Counted from the first letter of the stretch, positions 54,367 through 63,211 are shown. The stretch: 64,000 nucleotides of DNA from Chitinophagaceae bacterium (GCA_021151685.1 JAGKWS010000002.1:1-64000); one strand, 5' to 3'. Made by a program: numbers and translations. The notes: generated from the sequence alone by a model not told the origin.

Positions 54367-55617
54367 TTAAGCAGGAATACCCACCTGTGGCATTTCTTGT
54401 GGATATAATTTATTTTCCAGCTTCTCGCGTATTGCCGAGAAGGCTGCCAGTGTTTCATCAATATCCTGGTCGGTATGTGCGGCCGTTGGAATAATGCGTA
54501 GTTCTATCTGTCCTTTAGGTATAACAGGATATACTACCACCGAGCAGAAAATATCATAATTTTCGCGCAAGTCGTAGGTGAGCTGAACGGCATCATAAAG
54601 GCCACCCTTCATAAACACAGGTGTTACGGGCGTGTTGGTTGTACCCAAATCAAAACCACGTTCCTTAAAGCCATCCTGCAATCTGCGTACATTGTACCAC
54701 AGCTTTTCACGCAGTTCTGGCTTGCTACGCAATAGTTCCAAACGCTTCAGGTTACCTACCACAAATGCCATTGGCAATGATTTAGCATATATCTGCGAGC
54801 GCATGTTGTAACGGAGGAAGGTAAGTATCTTCTTATCGGCAGCGAGGAAACCTCCTATACTGGCCATAGACTTGGCAAAAGTAGAGAAGTAGATATCTAT
54901 ATCGTCCATACAGTTTTGCTCTTCACCTACACCTGCACCTGTTGGCCCCATGGTGCCAAAACCATGCGCATCGTCTACAAACAAACGGAACTCATATTTT
55001 TCTTTCAGTACAGCAAGCTCTTTTATTTTGCCTTGGTTGCCGCTCATACCAAAAACACCTTCGGTAATCACCAATATACCACCACCGGTTTTCTTCACCA
55101 TTTCGGTAGCGCGTTGCAGTTGTTTTTCGCAATCTGCTATATCATTGTGTTTGTATACGTAGCGGTGGCTTGGAATAAGGCGCAAACCATCTATGATACA
55201 TGCATGAGATTCTGCATCATAAACCACCACATCGTGGCGGCCACAAAGTGTATCTATTGTTGATACCATGCCCTGATAACCAAAGTTAAAAAGCATAGCA
55301 TCTTCCTTGCCTACAAATTCGGCCAGTTCTTTTTCCAATTGCAGGTGGTAGTCCGAGTTGCCACTCATCATACGGGCACCCATTGGCGATGCCAAACCAA
55401 AACGAGCGGCAGCATCTGCATCTGCCTTACGCACCTCGGGGTGGTTGGCAAGGCCCAGATAGTTGTTCAAGCTCCATACAATCTTTTCCTTTCCACGGAA
55501 CTTCATGCGGTTACCAATCTCTCCTTCCAGTTTGGGGAATGCGAAATACCCCGGAGATTTCTCTGCATAGTCGCCTATCGGACCAAGTCTATTCTCAAAT
55601 TTTGCAAAAATATCCAT
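54367..55617 (-). CDS. alpha-oxoamine synthase family PLP enzyme (KBL / AONS / SPT type)
   Basis: A 416-residue enzyme with KIVWSLNNYLGLANHPEV, GARMMSGNSDYHLQLEKEL, NFGYQGMVSTIDTL, the His in YDAESHACIIDG, the Asp pair in RLFVDDAHGFGTMG and the Schiff-base Lys in YFSTFAKSMASIGGF. The family condenses an acyl-CoA with glycine, alanine or serine. In Bacteroidota the candidates are 2-amino-3-ketobutyrate ligase, 8-amino-7-oxononanoate synthase or a sphingolipid-type serine palmitoyltransferase; the sequence alone does not settle this. The gene is monocistronic, with a distant -7 box and a strong terminator. Confidence 0.87.
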   Translation of the reverse strand: MDIFAKFENRLGPIGDYAEKSPGYFAFPKLEGEIGNRMKFRGKEKIVWSLNNYLGLANHPEVRKADADAAARFGLASPMGARMMSGNSDYHLQLEKELAEFVGKEDAMLFNFGYQGMVSTIDTLCGRHDVVVYDAESHACIIDGLRLIPSHRYVYKHNDIADCEKQLQRATEMVKKTGGGILVITEGVFGMSGNQGKIKELAVLKEKYEFRLFVDDAHGFGTMGPTGAGVGEEQNCMDDIDIYFSTFAKSMASIGGFLAADKKILTFLRYNMRSQIYAKSLPMAFVVGNLKRLELLRSKPELREKLWYNVRRLQDGFKERGFDLGTTNTPVTPVFMKGGLYDAVQLTYDLRENYDIFCSVVVYPVIPKGQIELRIIPTAAHTDQDIDETLAAFSAIREKLENKLYPQEMPQVGIPA

Positions 55618-55683
55618 ACAAATCTATGTTGGTTGGCTTGTTAAGTTGCGAATAAAGAAGAACTTAAGATAAAATTCAGGCTG

Positions 55684-55691
55684 CAAAATTA
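55684..55691 (-). promoter_or_regulatory. -7 promoter-like element of the alpha-oxoamine synthase gene
   Basis: Minus-strand TAATTTTG fits TAnnTTTG, 66 nt before the ATG at 55617. No -33 TTTG seen. Confidence 0.4.
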
Positions 55692-55781
55692 ATAAAATAT
55701 TATGGCTATATTGCTATGTACCCATCATTTTTGCAATTTTCGTACCCTTTTAACAATAAGAGACACCAAAAGTAGCCAAAC

Positions 55782-55810
55782 AAAAAAGGGAACTTCAAAA
55801 CGAAGTTCCC
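55782..55810 (-). terminator. terminator of tRNA-Glu
   Basis: gggaacttc (55788-55796) pairs with gaagttccc (55802-55810) around a 5-nt loop. The minus strand continues into a T6 run. Confidence 0.88.
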
Positions 55811-55815
55811 TCTTG

Positions 55816-55887
55816 TAGCACGTACGGGAATCGAACCCGTCATTCCTCCGTGAAAGGGAGGCGTCTTAGCCGATTGACCAACGCGCC
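55816..55887 (-). tRNA. tRNA-Glu (anticodon TTC)
   Basis: Minus strand folds as a cloverleaf: acceptor GGCGCGT with ACGTGCT (two G-U pairs), anticodon stem CCTCC/GGAGG with loop CTTTCAC and anticodon TTC, T arm ACGGG TTCGATT CCCGT, discriminator A. CCA is not encoded. It has its own promoter and terminator. Confidence 0.95.
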
Positions 55888-55905
55888 ATCCTTGGAATCG
55901 GATTG

Positions 55906-55936
55906 CAAAGATAGGCAGCTTTTTATTTCTACCAAA
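55906..55936 (-). promoter_or_regulatory. promoter of tRNA-Glu
   Basis: Minus strand: TTTG (55936-55933), a 19-nt spacer, TATCTTTG (55913-55906). This is an exact match to the Bacteroidota consensus, about 18 nt before the tRNA 5' end. Confidence 0.8.
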
Positions 55937-55953
55937 CTCTTTGTCAAATATTT

Positions 55954-56721
55954 TTAAGCATCAACCATCGCTTGCACAATCCCCAAAAAATCTTCGGCTT
56001 TCAGTGCAGCGCCACCTATCAGACCTCCATCTACATCGGCACAGGCAAACAGCTCAGCCGCGTTCGATGGTTTGCAACTGCCACCATACAGTATAGGCAC
56101 GGTAGCGGCAACATCGGCACCATACACATCGGCCATTACCGCACGTATGTGGGCATGCATTTGTTGCGCTTGTTCGGTACTTGCAGTGCGTCCTGTACCA
56201 ATGGCCCATATGGGCTCATACGCTATTACCACATGCTCCATCTGGCTGGCTGGCAAATGAAACAAACCTTCGCGCAATTGTGTCTCTACCCATGCATTTT
56301 CGGTACCTGCATCCCGAATTTCCAACGGCTCGCCACAACAGAATATTACTTTCATTCCATTGTTCAGTACCAGGTGCACACGTGCTGCCAATTGCTCACT
56401 GGTCTCGCCAAAATACTGTCTGCGTTCCGAGTGGCCCAATATTACATAAGCAACGCCTGCACTTTTAAGCATGCTTGCAGATACCTCTCCTGTATAGGCG
56501 CCAGCCGATTCCTGATAGCAATTTTGCGCACCGGTATATATATATTCCTTGCCCTCCAGTTGTTTTGCAGTTTGTGTTATGTGTACAAACGGCGAGGCAA
56601 TAACTACATGCTTGTTGTCGCTCAATACTGGCAATCCATCAACAATTCCTGCTACCAATGCTGCACCTTCTTGCATGGTCAGATTCATTTTCCAGTTTCC
56701 AGCTACAATTTTTTTACGCAT
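55954..56721 (-). CDS. tpiA: triosephosphate isomerase
   Basis: A 255-residue TIM barrel that interconverts dihydroxyacetone phosphate and glyceraldehyde-3-phosphate. The catalytic Lys is in VAGNWKMNLT, the His in VILGHSERRQYFGE and the Glu in IAYEPIWAIGTGRTAS (start of the active-site loop). The phosphate loops are LYGGSCKPSNA and DGGLIGGAAL. Confidence 0.97.
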   Translation of the reverse strand: MRKKIVAGNWKMNLTMQEGAALVAGIVDGLPVLSDNKHVVIASPFVHITQTAKQLEGKEYIYTGAQNCYQESAGAYTGEVSASMLKSAGVAYVILGHSERRQYFGETSEQLAARVHLVLNNGMKVIFCCGEPLEIRDAGTENAWVETQLREGLFHLPASQMEHVVIAYEPIWAIGTGRTASTEQAQQMHAHIRAVMADVYGADVAATVPILYGGSCKPSNAAELFACADVDGGLIGGAALKAEDFLGIVQAMVDA

Positions 56722-56790
56722 ATCCTATTATTATAACATTTTTTTTTGCATTAATAAATCTGTGCTACAAGCACACTATCAATAGTAATA

Positions 56791-57231
56791 TTATTTACCA
56801 CTCACCTTCTTGAACTCGGCTTCTACAATAGTACCTGCCGTTATATTCATCCATGGTGTTTCTTCTTCATCAAATTTTGCTTTTTCCACCAGTTTTCCTC
56901 CAGTCTCAAAGTAGTTTATTTCCAAAATACGGTATTTTTTAGCCTTATTATGAAACTGCACTTTGCGCTTTACAAATGAGACTTGTTTAATGTCGTCTTT
57001 CTTAACGCCTTTTGCTGCTGTAGCAGTAGCTTTTTCCCTAAAATCGGTTAGCCTTCCTTCCACTGGCTTCAAGCGGTCTACCACTGTAGATGTGTTTGTA
57101 GACGGGCTGTGTGTAACAGACATAATGTATAGCTCCTCTATACCGTCATCTGTTTTGCCCAAAAAGTAATTCTGTGCTTTCGAAACAAAAGGGGCTACAA
57201 TTATGAACGCAAATATTAATACTCGTTTCAC
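56791..57231 (-). CDS. secreted protein of unknown function
   Basis: A 146-residue protein starting with GTG: VKRVLIFAFIIVAPFVSKAQ is a signal peptide. The mature part is basic (KKDDIKQVSFVKRKVQFHNK) with beta patterns and DEEETPWMNITAGTIVEAEF near the end. No family recognised. The start at 57231 is supported by a perfect promoter at 57251-57281, which lies inside the longer frame that begins at 57270. Confidence 0.65.
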   Translation of the reverse strand: MKRVLIFAFIIVAPFVSKAQNYFLGKTDDGIEELYIMSVTHSPSTNTSTVVDRLKPVEGRLTDFREKATATAAKGVKKDDIKQVSFVKRKVQFHNKAKKYRILEINYFETGGKLVEKAKFDEEETPWMNITAGTIVEAEFKKVSGK

Positions 57232-57250
57232 TTTATTGATATTTAGCTGG

Positions 57251-57281
57251 CAAATGTACAACCAACACAATAAAATGCAAA
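57251..57281 (-). promoter_or_regulatory. promoter of the secreted-protein gene
   Basis: Minus strand: TTTG (57281-57278), a 19-nt spacer, TACATTTG (57258-57251), exact consensus. The GTG start is 20 nt downstream. Confidence 0.78.
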
Positions 57282-57303
57282 CACACTTTTTTGCTAATGG
57301 CCA

Positions 57304-58380
57304 CTACATATTATGAATTTTCACCTCAACATCCATATCTGGTTTTACCTGCATAATACCGGTTGTCAAGATAGTATCCCCATTATTCAATCCCGAAATA
57401 ATTTCTACATAGTCATTAGTTCTTACACCCACTTTCACTGGTTGCATTTTAGCCTTTCCCATTTTTATCACCGCTATCACCTTATCTCTGTTGGTTGGTA
57501 TTACCGACTGTGGCGGTACCAACAAGGCACCCGCATTTTTACTAAAAGGTATTATAACATGTGCAAATGCCCCCGGTCCCAGCAAGCCTTTGCTATTGTT
57601 GGTAGTAGCCCGCACCATCAGGGTACGGGTTGTAGCATTTGCCATGGGTTCCAGTGCTACCACGGTTCCATGTAGTGTGTCTTCCTTGCCCTGCACGGTA
57701 AACAATATATCTTTCCCCGCAGGCACCTCGTTCCTATATTGTTCAGGTATGTTGAAATCCAGTTTTAGCTGTGCAGTTTGTTGTAAAGAAGTTATTACCG
57801 TGTTTTGTGTTACCACTGCACCTGGGCTCACATTCCGCACACCTACCCTACCTGCAAACGGGGCTACTATGATAGTCTTCTGCAGCTGTGTATTGGCATA
57901 GGCAATGTCTGCATCTATACTTTCTATTGTTGCTGCGGTAGTCTCGTAGTCTTGCCTGCTTATGCCACCTATATTCAGCAACTCTTCTTGCCGGTTACGT
58001 ATTTTTATCTGTAGTTCGCGTTGGGCTTTCAGCTTCCTTATTTGCGCCTTTATATCTTCGGCATACAGCTGTGCCAGCACCTGTCCCTTTTGTACAGTTG
58101 CACCTTCTTTAAATGCTACAGATACCAACCTTCCCTGTATCTCGGGCATTATGGTTACTTCCTCAGCAGGTATCAAGGTGCCAGTAGCGGCATAGTCTGT
58201 AGTAAAAGATTTTGGCGATACTACAATACCTTCGGCCACCAGCTTGCGCGACTGCCCTTTAGTGCCGGCTCCGGCATCTTTTCCTGTATCTTTTTTCTCA
58301 GCACTACAGGCCATAAGGCTTGCAGTTAAAACAGTAACACTACATATTGTTGCAAAAAAATGCATTTTATTTGCCTTCAT
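57304..58380 (-). CDS. RND-family efflux periplasmic adaptor lipoprotein
   Basis: A 358-residue membrane fusion protein. Signal with lipid-bearing Cys: TVLTASLMACSAEKK. The lipoyl half-motifs are EIQGRLVSVAFKEGATVQKG and VAPFAGRVGVRNVSPG, separated by a coiled hairpin (KAQRELQIKIRNRQEELLNI). The barrel and membrane-proximal parts follow (LGPGAFAHVIIPFSKN, GLNNGDTILTTGIMQVKPD). MdtA/AcrA-type adaptors link an RND pump to an outer-membrane channel, but neither gene is adjacent. A -7-like TATCTTTG lies at 58398-58405, 18 nt before the ATG. Confidence 0.9.
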   Translation of the reverse strand: MKANKMHFFATICSVTVLTASLMACSAEKKDTGKDAGAGTKGQSRKLVAEGIVVSPKSFTTDYAATGTLIPAEEVTIMPEIQGRLVSVAFKEGATVQKGQVLAQLYAEDIKAQIRKLKAQRELQIKIRNRQEELLNIGGISRQDYETTAATIESIDADIAYANTQLQKTIIVAPFAGRVGVRNVSPGAVVTQNTVITSLQQTAQLKLDFNIPEQYRNEVPAGKDILFTVQGKEDTLHGTVVALEPMANATTRTLMVRATTNNSKGLLGPGAFAHVIIPFSKNAGALLVPPQSVIPTNRDKVIAVIKMGKAKMQPVKVGVRTNDYVEIISGLNNGDTILTTGIMQVKPDMDVEVKIHNM

Positions 58381-58524
58381 GACAATCAGATAGACAACAA
58401 AGATATTGCTGTTTGCCGCATTGGTGTCTATACATCTATACCTTCCGGCAATATTAACGTATCTTCAAAAACTGATAAACGAATTGTACACCAACTACAA
58501 TAAATACACATTTATATTGCACCA

Positions 58525-59136
58525 ATGCAACTGATACTTTTAACACCGCCCGAAAATCATCCAGAAGAATTAGAAATTATCATTTCTTGTTTCAGGCATG
58601 GCTTAGAGCTATTGCACCTCCGTAAACCCCATTTCACCAATACTGACTACCAAACATATGTAGAGCAAATACCAGCAATCTGGCACCAACGCATAGTGTT
58701 GCATGGTGCCCGCCATCTACATCATCAGTTGGGTGTTGGGGGTATACACATCAATAGTCACGAGCGGCTACAAGGTATGGCTGCTACACTGGCAATGGGT
58801 ATTCCTGTTAGTAAAGTTTCATCTTCGTACCATTCATGGCAAGAAATAGCCGATGCCGACACTAATACCTTCGGCAGACTATTCATCAGTCCATTGTTTA
58901 ACAGTATATCTAAACCGGGCTATATGGCTGCCACACCAGTTACGGGCATTGCCAACACGCTACAACTACTGCACACACGCACCAAACCCCAAATAATAGG
59001 TCTTGGAGGTATAGATGCTACCAACATTAATGTACTAAAAGAATACGGGTACAACGGTGCAGCAGTGCTGGGTGCTGTTTGGCAAACCAACAATCCGCTG
59101 CATTCGTTTATAGACATTTATGAAAAGATATTGTAG
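58525..59136 (+). CDS. thiamine phosphate synthase / TenI-family protein
   Basis: A 203-residue small TIM barrel. Visible features are MQLILLTPPENHPEELEII, HLRKPHFTNTDYQTYVEQI, VGGIHINSHE, SKVSSSYHSWQEIADAD, FISPLFNSISKPGY and IIGLGGIDATNINVLKEYGY. ThiE joins the thiamine pyrimidine and thiazole; TenI is a thiazole tautomerase with the same fold. The two cannot be separated here, and no other thiamine gene is near. Confidence 0.82.
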   Translation: MQLILLTPPENHPEELEIIISCFRHGLELLHLRKPHFTNTDYQTYVEQIPAIWHQRIVLHGARHLHHQLGVGGIHINSHERLQGMAATLAMGIPVSKVSSSYHSWQEIADADTNTFGRLFISPLFNSISKPGYMAATPVTGIANTLQLLHTRTKPQIIGLGGIDATNINVLKEYGYNGAAVLGAVWQTNNPLHSFIDIYEKIL

Positions 59137-59139
59137 TTA

Positions 59140-59910
59140 TCAATTATCCATTGCCAGTCTGAAACCAACATTCCATTTGCTAATGCTTGGTGCCATTCGG
59201 TTTCTGTATACCGTTCTGCATTCTTTTTCCTCGTCGTAGTAAGAGCCGCCACGTACTATTTTCAGTTCTCCGGCTTCGGGCCCTTTAGGGTCTACAGCAT
59301 CTATGGTAGTACGGTAATAGTCACCATCATACCAGTCTGTACACCATTCCATTACATTGCCCGACATATCGTAGATACCCAACTCGTTGGGCTCTTTTTC
59401 GCCAACCGGGTGTGGGGCACCCTTCTTTTTTCCGTACCAGGCCACCATTGCCAGCTTGTTGCTGCCTGCATACTTGTAATTGCCAGAATATTTGCCACCA
59501 CGGGCGGCAAATTCCCATTCTAACTCTGTTGGCAGGCGGTAGCTCTTTCCTGTCTTTTCGTTCAGGCGTTTTATAAAATCCTGTACCTCGGCATAAGATA
59601 CCTTTACTACAGGGCATTCATTGCAATCTTTGTTTACATAGTCTACTCCCATGTACGATTGAGGCAAAATGCCCATTACCGTTTTCCACAGGCCCAGCGT
59701 TATTTCGTATTTACTAATGGAATAGCTACTCACGTTTACCCTATGCACGGGCTTTTCGTTGGCAAACTCTTCAGTATTGTACTTAGGATCATCGCATCCT
59801 CTGAAAAAATTCCCCCCTTTCACATATACCATTTGCACATTCAGGCTGGTTTGCGCAGTTGCCCCCAACGATCCCAAAAACATCGAAAAAACAATCAACT
59901 TACTTTTCAT
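59140..59910 (-). CDS. secreted formylglycine-generating-enzyme-like (SUMF1 domain) protein
   Basis: A 256-residue exported protein (signal MKSKLIVFSMFLGSLGATAQ). The FGE-sulfatase fold is clear: MVYVKGGNFFRGCDDPKYN, YSISKYEITLGLWKTVMG, RLPTELEWEFAARGGKYSG, YDMSGNVMEWCTDWYDGDYY and KIVRGGSYYDEEKECRTVYRNR. In catalytic FGE two Cys lie 2 and 7 residues after GGSY. Here the first position is Asp and the second is Cys, so sulfatase activation is unlikely. It may be a structural relative such as the GldJ/GldK group, but lacks their lipobox. It is convergent with the TenI-like gene, 3 nt apart. Confidence 0.82.
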   Translation of the reverse strand: MKSKLIVFSMFLGSLGATAQTSLNVQMVYVKGGNFFRGCDDPKYNTEEFANEKPVHRVNVSSYSISKYEITLGLWKTVMGILPQSYMGVDYVNKDCNECPVVKVSYAEVQDFIKRLNEKTGKSYRLPTELEWEFAARGGKYSGNYKYAGSNKLAMVAWYGKKKGAPHPVGEKEPNELGIYDMSGNVMEWCTDWYDGDYYRTTIDAVDPKGPEAGELKIVRGGSYYDEEKECRTVYRNRMAPSISKWNVGFRLAMDN

Positions 59911-60043
59911 AAATCAAAGCATCAAAAGAATAAGCATCAAACATACCAGTACGGTACCCTATTTTGCGATGCGAATATAATAATTAATTTCCCCTGTCAG
60001 AAAGGTATTTACCTCAAAAAACGCCGTTCCGACAGCGCAACCG

Positions 60044-62308
60044 TTATGCCCCTTCGGTATTGTCTATACGCTCTATTTTGGTAATACCCTCCAGTATGCC
60101 CAGCCTATTGCAGAAATCATTCAGCTCTTCGCGGTCGTGTACATACACCATTATGGTTCCTTCAAAAATGCCGTCTTTAGAGTCTATACTCAGCGAGCGC
60201 ATGTTCAACTTCAGATCGCCAGATATCACATTTGTTATCTTCTGTATCACTCCCACATCGTCCAGCCCGGTTATGCGTACACCTGTCAAAAAAGAAATTT
60301 CTTTATTTCGTGCCCACTTCGTCTTCACAACCCTGTGTCCATAGTTGGCCAGCAACCGCGATGCATTGGGGCAGTCTGTACGATGTATCTTCAAACCCTC
60401 GCCCGATGTTATGAAGCCAAAAACATCATCACCGGGTATGGGTTGGCAACATTGTGCCAGCTTGTACAGTATTTTATCAGACCGTTCTCCAAAAATTATG
60501 AGTTCTGCCCCCTTGCCATGTTTTTGCTTTAGTACTTCTTCATCAGCCAGCTCTCGTGTGTCATTCCTTATCTCGCGCGATGGATGTTGCATTTTATCGC
60601 CATACACACTAAAGGTCTTCAGTTCAGACAGGTCTACAGCCCCAACAGCTACTGCATAAAACAAATCGAGGGGCGAACTTTTCTTGTAGTACTGTACCAG
60701 CTCATTAATGTTGTGCTGAGACATTGACGTATGCAATGCTTCCAGCTTGCGTTTTAGTATTGCTTTACCCTCTTCGGCTTTCTGGCGTTTACTTTCGCGC
60801 AGGTAGTTTTTCACGCCCGATTTTGCTTTGGCTGTTATCACAAACTGTAGCCAATCTTCAGACGGGTGCTGTTTGGAAGAGGTAATAACTTCTACCTGAT
60901 CGCCACTATGCAATTTATGGCTTAGTGGTACCAACCTGTGGTTTACCTTGGCACCTATGCAGCGGGTACCCAATTGCGAGTGTATGTCAAAAGCAAAATC
61001 GAGCGCAGTAGCCCCCATAGGCAGCACCCTCATATCGCCCTTGGGTGTATACACGTATATCTCTTCGGTAAACAGGTCTAATTTGAAATCCTGAATAAAA
61101 TCTATCGTATCTGTATTGGGGTTGGCCAGCACCTCGCGCAGATGCTCCAAGAAACTATCCAGCTTACTTTCCTGTGCTGTTGGGGCACCTTCTTTATATT
61201 TCCAATGTGCAGCAAGCCCTTTCTCTGCTATTTCATTCATACGCCGGCTCCGTATCTGCACTTCTACCCAGCGACCGCCGGGCCCCATTACCGTAGTATG
61301 CAGTGCTTCGTAACCATTGCCCTTGGGTACACTTACCCAGTCGCGTAGCCGCTCTGGGTTGGGGTGGTAAAAGTTGGTGATAACAGAATATACCTTCCAG
61401 CAATCTTGTTTTTCACTTTCGGGCGGTGTATCCAGTATCACTCTTATGGCAAATATGTCAAAAACCTCCTCGAAGGTTACGTGCTTGTTGCGCATTTTGT
61501 TCCATATAGAATGTATGGCTTTGGGCCGTCCGTATATTTCAAAACTGAACCCATGTTGTGCCAATTCTTCTTTTATGGGTTTAATAAACTCGTTTATGTA
61601 GCGGGTGCGCTCTCTGCGGGTATCTTTCAGCCCTTTTACAATTTCATTATATATATCGGGTTGTGTAAACTTTAAGGCCAGGTCTTCCATTTCCGACTTT
61701 ATCTCGTACAGGCCCAGTCTGTGTGCCAGTGGCGAGTATATGTAGGTGGTTTCAGAGGCTATTTTCAGCTGTTTTTCCCGGTTCATACTGTCCAGTGTAC
61801 GCATATTATGCAATCTGTCAGCCAATTTTATCAGTATTACCCGTGGGTCTTCGGCCAATGTCAGCAATATCTTCCTGAAGTTTTCGGCCTGTACAGTGGT
61901 CTCGGCTTTCAGGTCTACTACATTCGATATTTTGGTAAGCCCATTTATGATGCGTGCTATATTATTATTGAACTCCCGGCCAATATCCTCCAATGTTATC
62001 TCGGTATCCTCTACCGTATCGTGTAGTAACGCACATACGGCCGATGTAACACCCAATCCTATCTCCTCTACAGATATACGTGCCACGGCCAATGGATGAA
62101 AAATATATGGCTCGCCCGACTTTCGACGTGTGTTTTTGTGCGCTTCGGCAGCCATCTCAAAGGCATGGCGCAACATAGCTTTGTCACCCTTTTTTATGTC
62201 TTGCTTCAGCGCACGCAACAAAGCACGGTACTCTCTCAGTATCAGCTTCTTCTCTTCTTCTTCGTTCAGGTTGTAGGGGCCGGTATACAAAGGATGTTTA
62301 CTATCCAT
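60044..62308 (-). CDS. rsh: bifunctional (p)ppGpp synthetase/hydrolase, RelA/SpoT family
   Basis: A 754-residue long RSH. The hydrolase domain (~45-200) has the HD pair in VCALLHDTVEDTEITLEDI and NGLTKISNVVDL. The synthetase domain (~235-380) has VFDIFAIRVILD, RDWVSVPKGNGYEALHTTV and VEVQIRSRRMNEIAEKGLAAH. A TGS domain (VYTPKGDMRVLPMGATALDF), a helical and zinc-finger-like part (LAQCCQPIPGDDVFGFI) and a C-terminal ACT domain (LTGVRITGLDDVGVIQKI) follow. Both catalytic centres look intact. The start is MDSKHPLYTG; an ATG six codons upstream overlaps a -7 box (minus-strand TATTTTTG, 62324-62331). Confidence 0.95.
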   Translation of the reverse strand: MDSKHPLYTGPYNLNEEEEKKLILREYRALLRALKQDIKKGDKAMLRHAFEMAAEAHKNTRRKSGEPYIFHPLAVARISVEEIGLGVTSAVCALLHDTVEDTEITLEDIGREFNNNIARIINGLTKISNVVDLKAETTVQAENFRKILLTLAEDPRVILIKLADRLHNMRTLDSMNREKQLKIASETTYIYSPLAHRLGLYEIKSEMEDLALKFTQPDIYNEIVKGLKDTRRERTRYINEFIKPIKEELAQHGFSFEIYGRPKAIHSIWNKMRNKHVTFEEVFDIFAIRVILDTPPESEKQDCWKVYSVITNFYHPNPERLRDWVSVPKGNGYEALHTTVMGPGGRWVEVQIRSRRMNEIAEKGLAAHWKYKEGAPTAQESKLDSFLEHLREVLANPNTDTIDFIQDFKLDLFTEEIYVYTPKGDMRVLPMGATALDFAFDIHSQLGTRCIGAKVNHRLVPLSHKLHSGDQVEVITSSKQHPSEDWLQFVITAKAKSGVKNYLRESKRQKAEEGKAILKRKLEALHTSMSQHNINELVQYYKKSSPLDLFYAVAVGAVDLSELKTFSVYGDKMQHPSREIRNDTRELADEEVLKQKHGKGAELIIFGERSDKILYKLAQCCQPIPGDDVFGFITSGEGLKIHRTDCPNASRLLANYGHRVVKTKWARNKEISFLTGVRITGLDDVGVIQKITNVISGDLKLNMRSLSIDSKDGIFEGTIMVYVHDREELNDFCNRLGILEGITKIERIDNTEGA

Positions 62309-62323
62309 AGCGGGAATTTTGTA

Positions 62324-62331
62324 CAAAAATA
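62324..62331 (-). promoter_or_regulatory. -7 promoter-like element of the RelA/SpoT gene
   Basis: Minus-strand TATTTTTG fits TAnnTTTG, 15 nt before the ATG at 62308. A TTG is present but at 26 nt. Confidence 0.4.
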
Positions 62332-62436
62332 AATTTACGATTAATGGTGCGGACTGCCAATTACGATTTTATAAAAATTGGCAGCCACAAAAAAGGCTGC
62401 ACATGGCAGCCCGGAAACAAAATATTTCAATCAAAA

Positions 62437-62925
62437 TTACCAATTGTCCTTACCTATATTGGGGTTGGTATAGTTGTTTGGTTGTTTGTTACAATCACAC
62501 TCATCAGGCTCCTGATAAAAAGTTGCCAAACGGTCTTTTACCACAAATGCTTGTTTGCTATCATCTTCGTACACAATCTCGCTAATGGCCCAGTGCTTAC
62601 CATCGGGCAGGCACATATTTATGTGTCCAATCTGTTTAAAGTCTATAATGCCACCTATTATTACCCCTTCTTTGGTAATCACTTTGTTACGCGCTTCAGA
62701 ATAATACACATAAGACACCTTCTTTATCTTCTTGTCAACAAGATTTTTGATTTTTACCGTGTACTTCTGAAACTCACAATCATAACAACCCGAACATTCA
62801 CGCTCGTACGAACATAAATTGAATGTTTTGTTGTGGCGCAAATAGTCCATGCTCTGTGCACGGCTCACAATTGCACTAACCAAAAAAGCGAGAGTAAATA
62901 ATATTGCGCTGATGCGTACGAACAT
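62437..62925 (-). CDS. secreted Cys-rich protein of unknown function
   Basis: A 162-residue protein with signal MFVRISAILFTLAFLVSAIVSRAQ. The mature part has a compact Cys cluster (LCSYERECSGCYDCEFQKY) and a final EPDECDCNKQPNNY, with beta strands between (VIIGGIIDFKQIGHINMCLP). It may bind metal or form disulfides; no family recognised. A longer frame starts at 63009 but overlaps a complete promoter (62984-63013), so 62925 is used. Confidence 0.65.
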   Translation of the reverse strand: MFVRISAILFTLAFLVSAIVSRAQSMDYLRHNKTFNLCSYERECSGCYDCEFQKYTVKIKNLVDKKIKKVSYVYYSEARNKVITKEGVIIGGIIDFKQIGHINMCLPDGKHWAISEIVYEDDSKQAFVVKDRLATFYQEPDECDCNKQPNNYTNPNIGKDNW

Positions 62926-62983
62926 ATCGGTAGGTTTTATCGCACTGGTGCGGCGAGTAGTTGTAAAGAAAGCTGCTTTGGTA

Positions 62984-63013
62984 CAAATATATAAAATGCC
63001 GGGCAACACACAA
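62984..63013 (-). promoter_or_regulatory. promoter of the Cys-rich secreted-protein gene
   Basis: Minus strand: TTG (63013-63011), a 19-nt spacer, TATATTTG (62991-62984). The ATG lies 58 nt downstream of the -7 box. Confidence 0.7.
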
Positions 63014-63047
63014 GTTGAGACTATGGTTTATTTTGCCATCTTCACTT

Positions 63048-63208
63048 AGAGCCTGTTTAAGTTTTATTGCTTGTGTTTATTATAAAAGTTTTTTTGTGCT
63101 AAATGAGGCTCATTTTGCAGCCATAGTCCTTCTTATGGCGAAAAATGTAACGAAGTTGCAGCCAAAACAACCATTAGAAAGGCAATGAATAAATCTAAAA
63201 CCGGCTCT
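63048..63208. repeat. possible MITE or IS remnant with imperfect terminal inverted repeats
   Basis: The two ends, agagcctgtttaagtttta (from 63048) and agagccggttttagattta (reverse complement from 63208), agree at 15 of 19 positions. The 161-bp interior carries no gene. Within it TTGCAGCCATAG and TTGCAGCCAAAA are partial repeats of each other. No target-site duplication is evident. Confidence 0.4.
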
Positions 63209-63211
63209 TTG

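Noticed and set aside
55816..55887. tRNA-Glu as an integration site of a mobile element
   Set aside because: No integrase, no repeated 3' end and ordinary genes on both sides.
55972..56736. 254-codon plus-strand frame opposite tpiA
   Set aside because: It covers the whole of tpiA in reverse; the translation is Cys/Tyr-rich and unlike any family, while tpiA is unmistakable.
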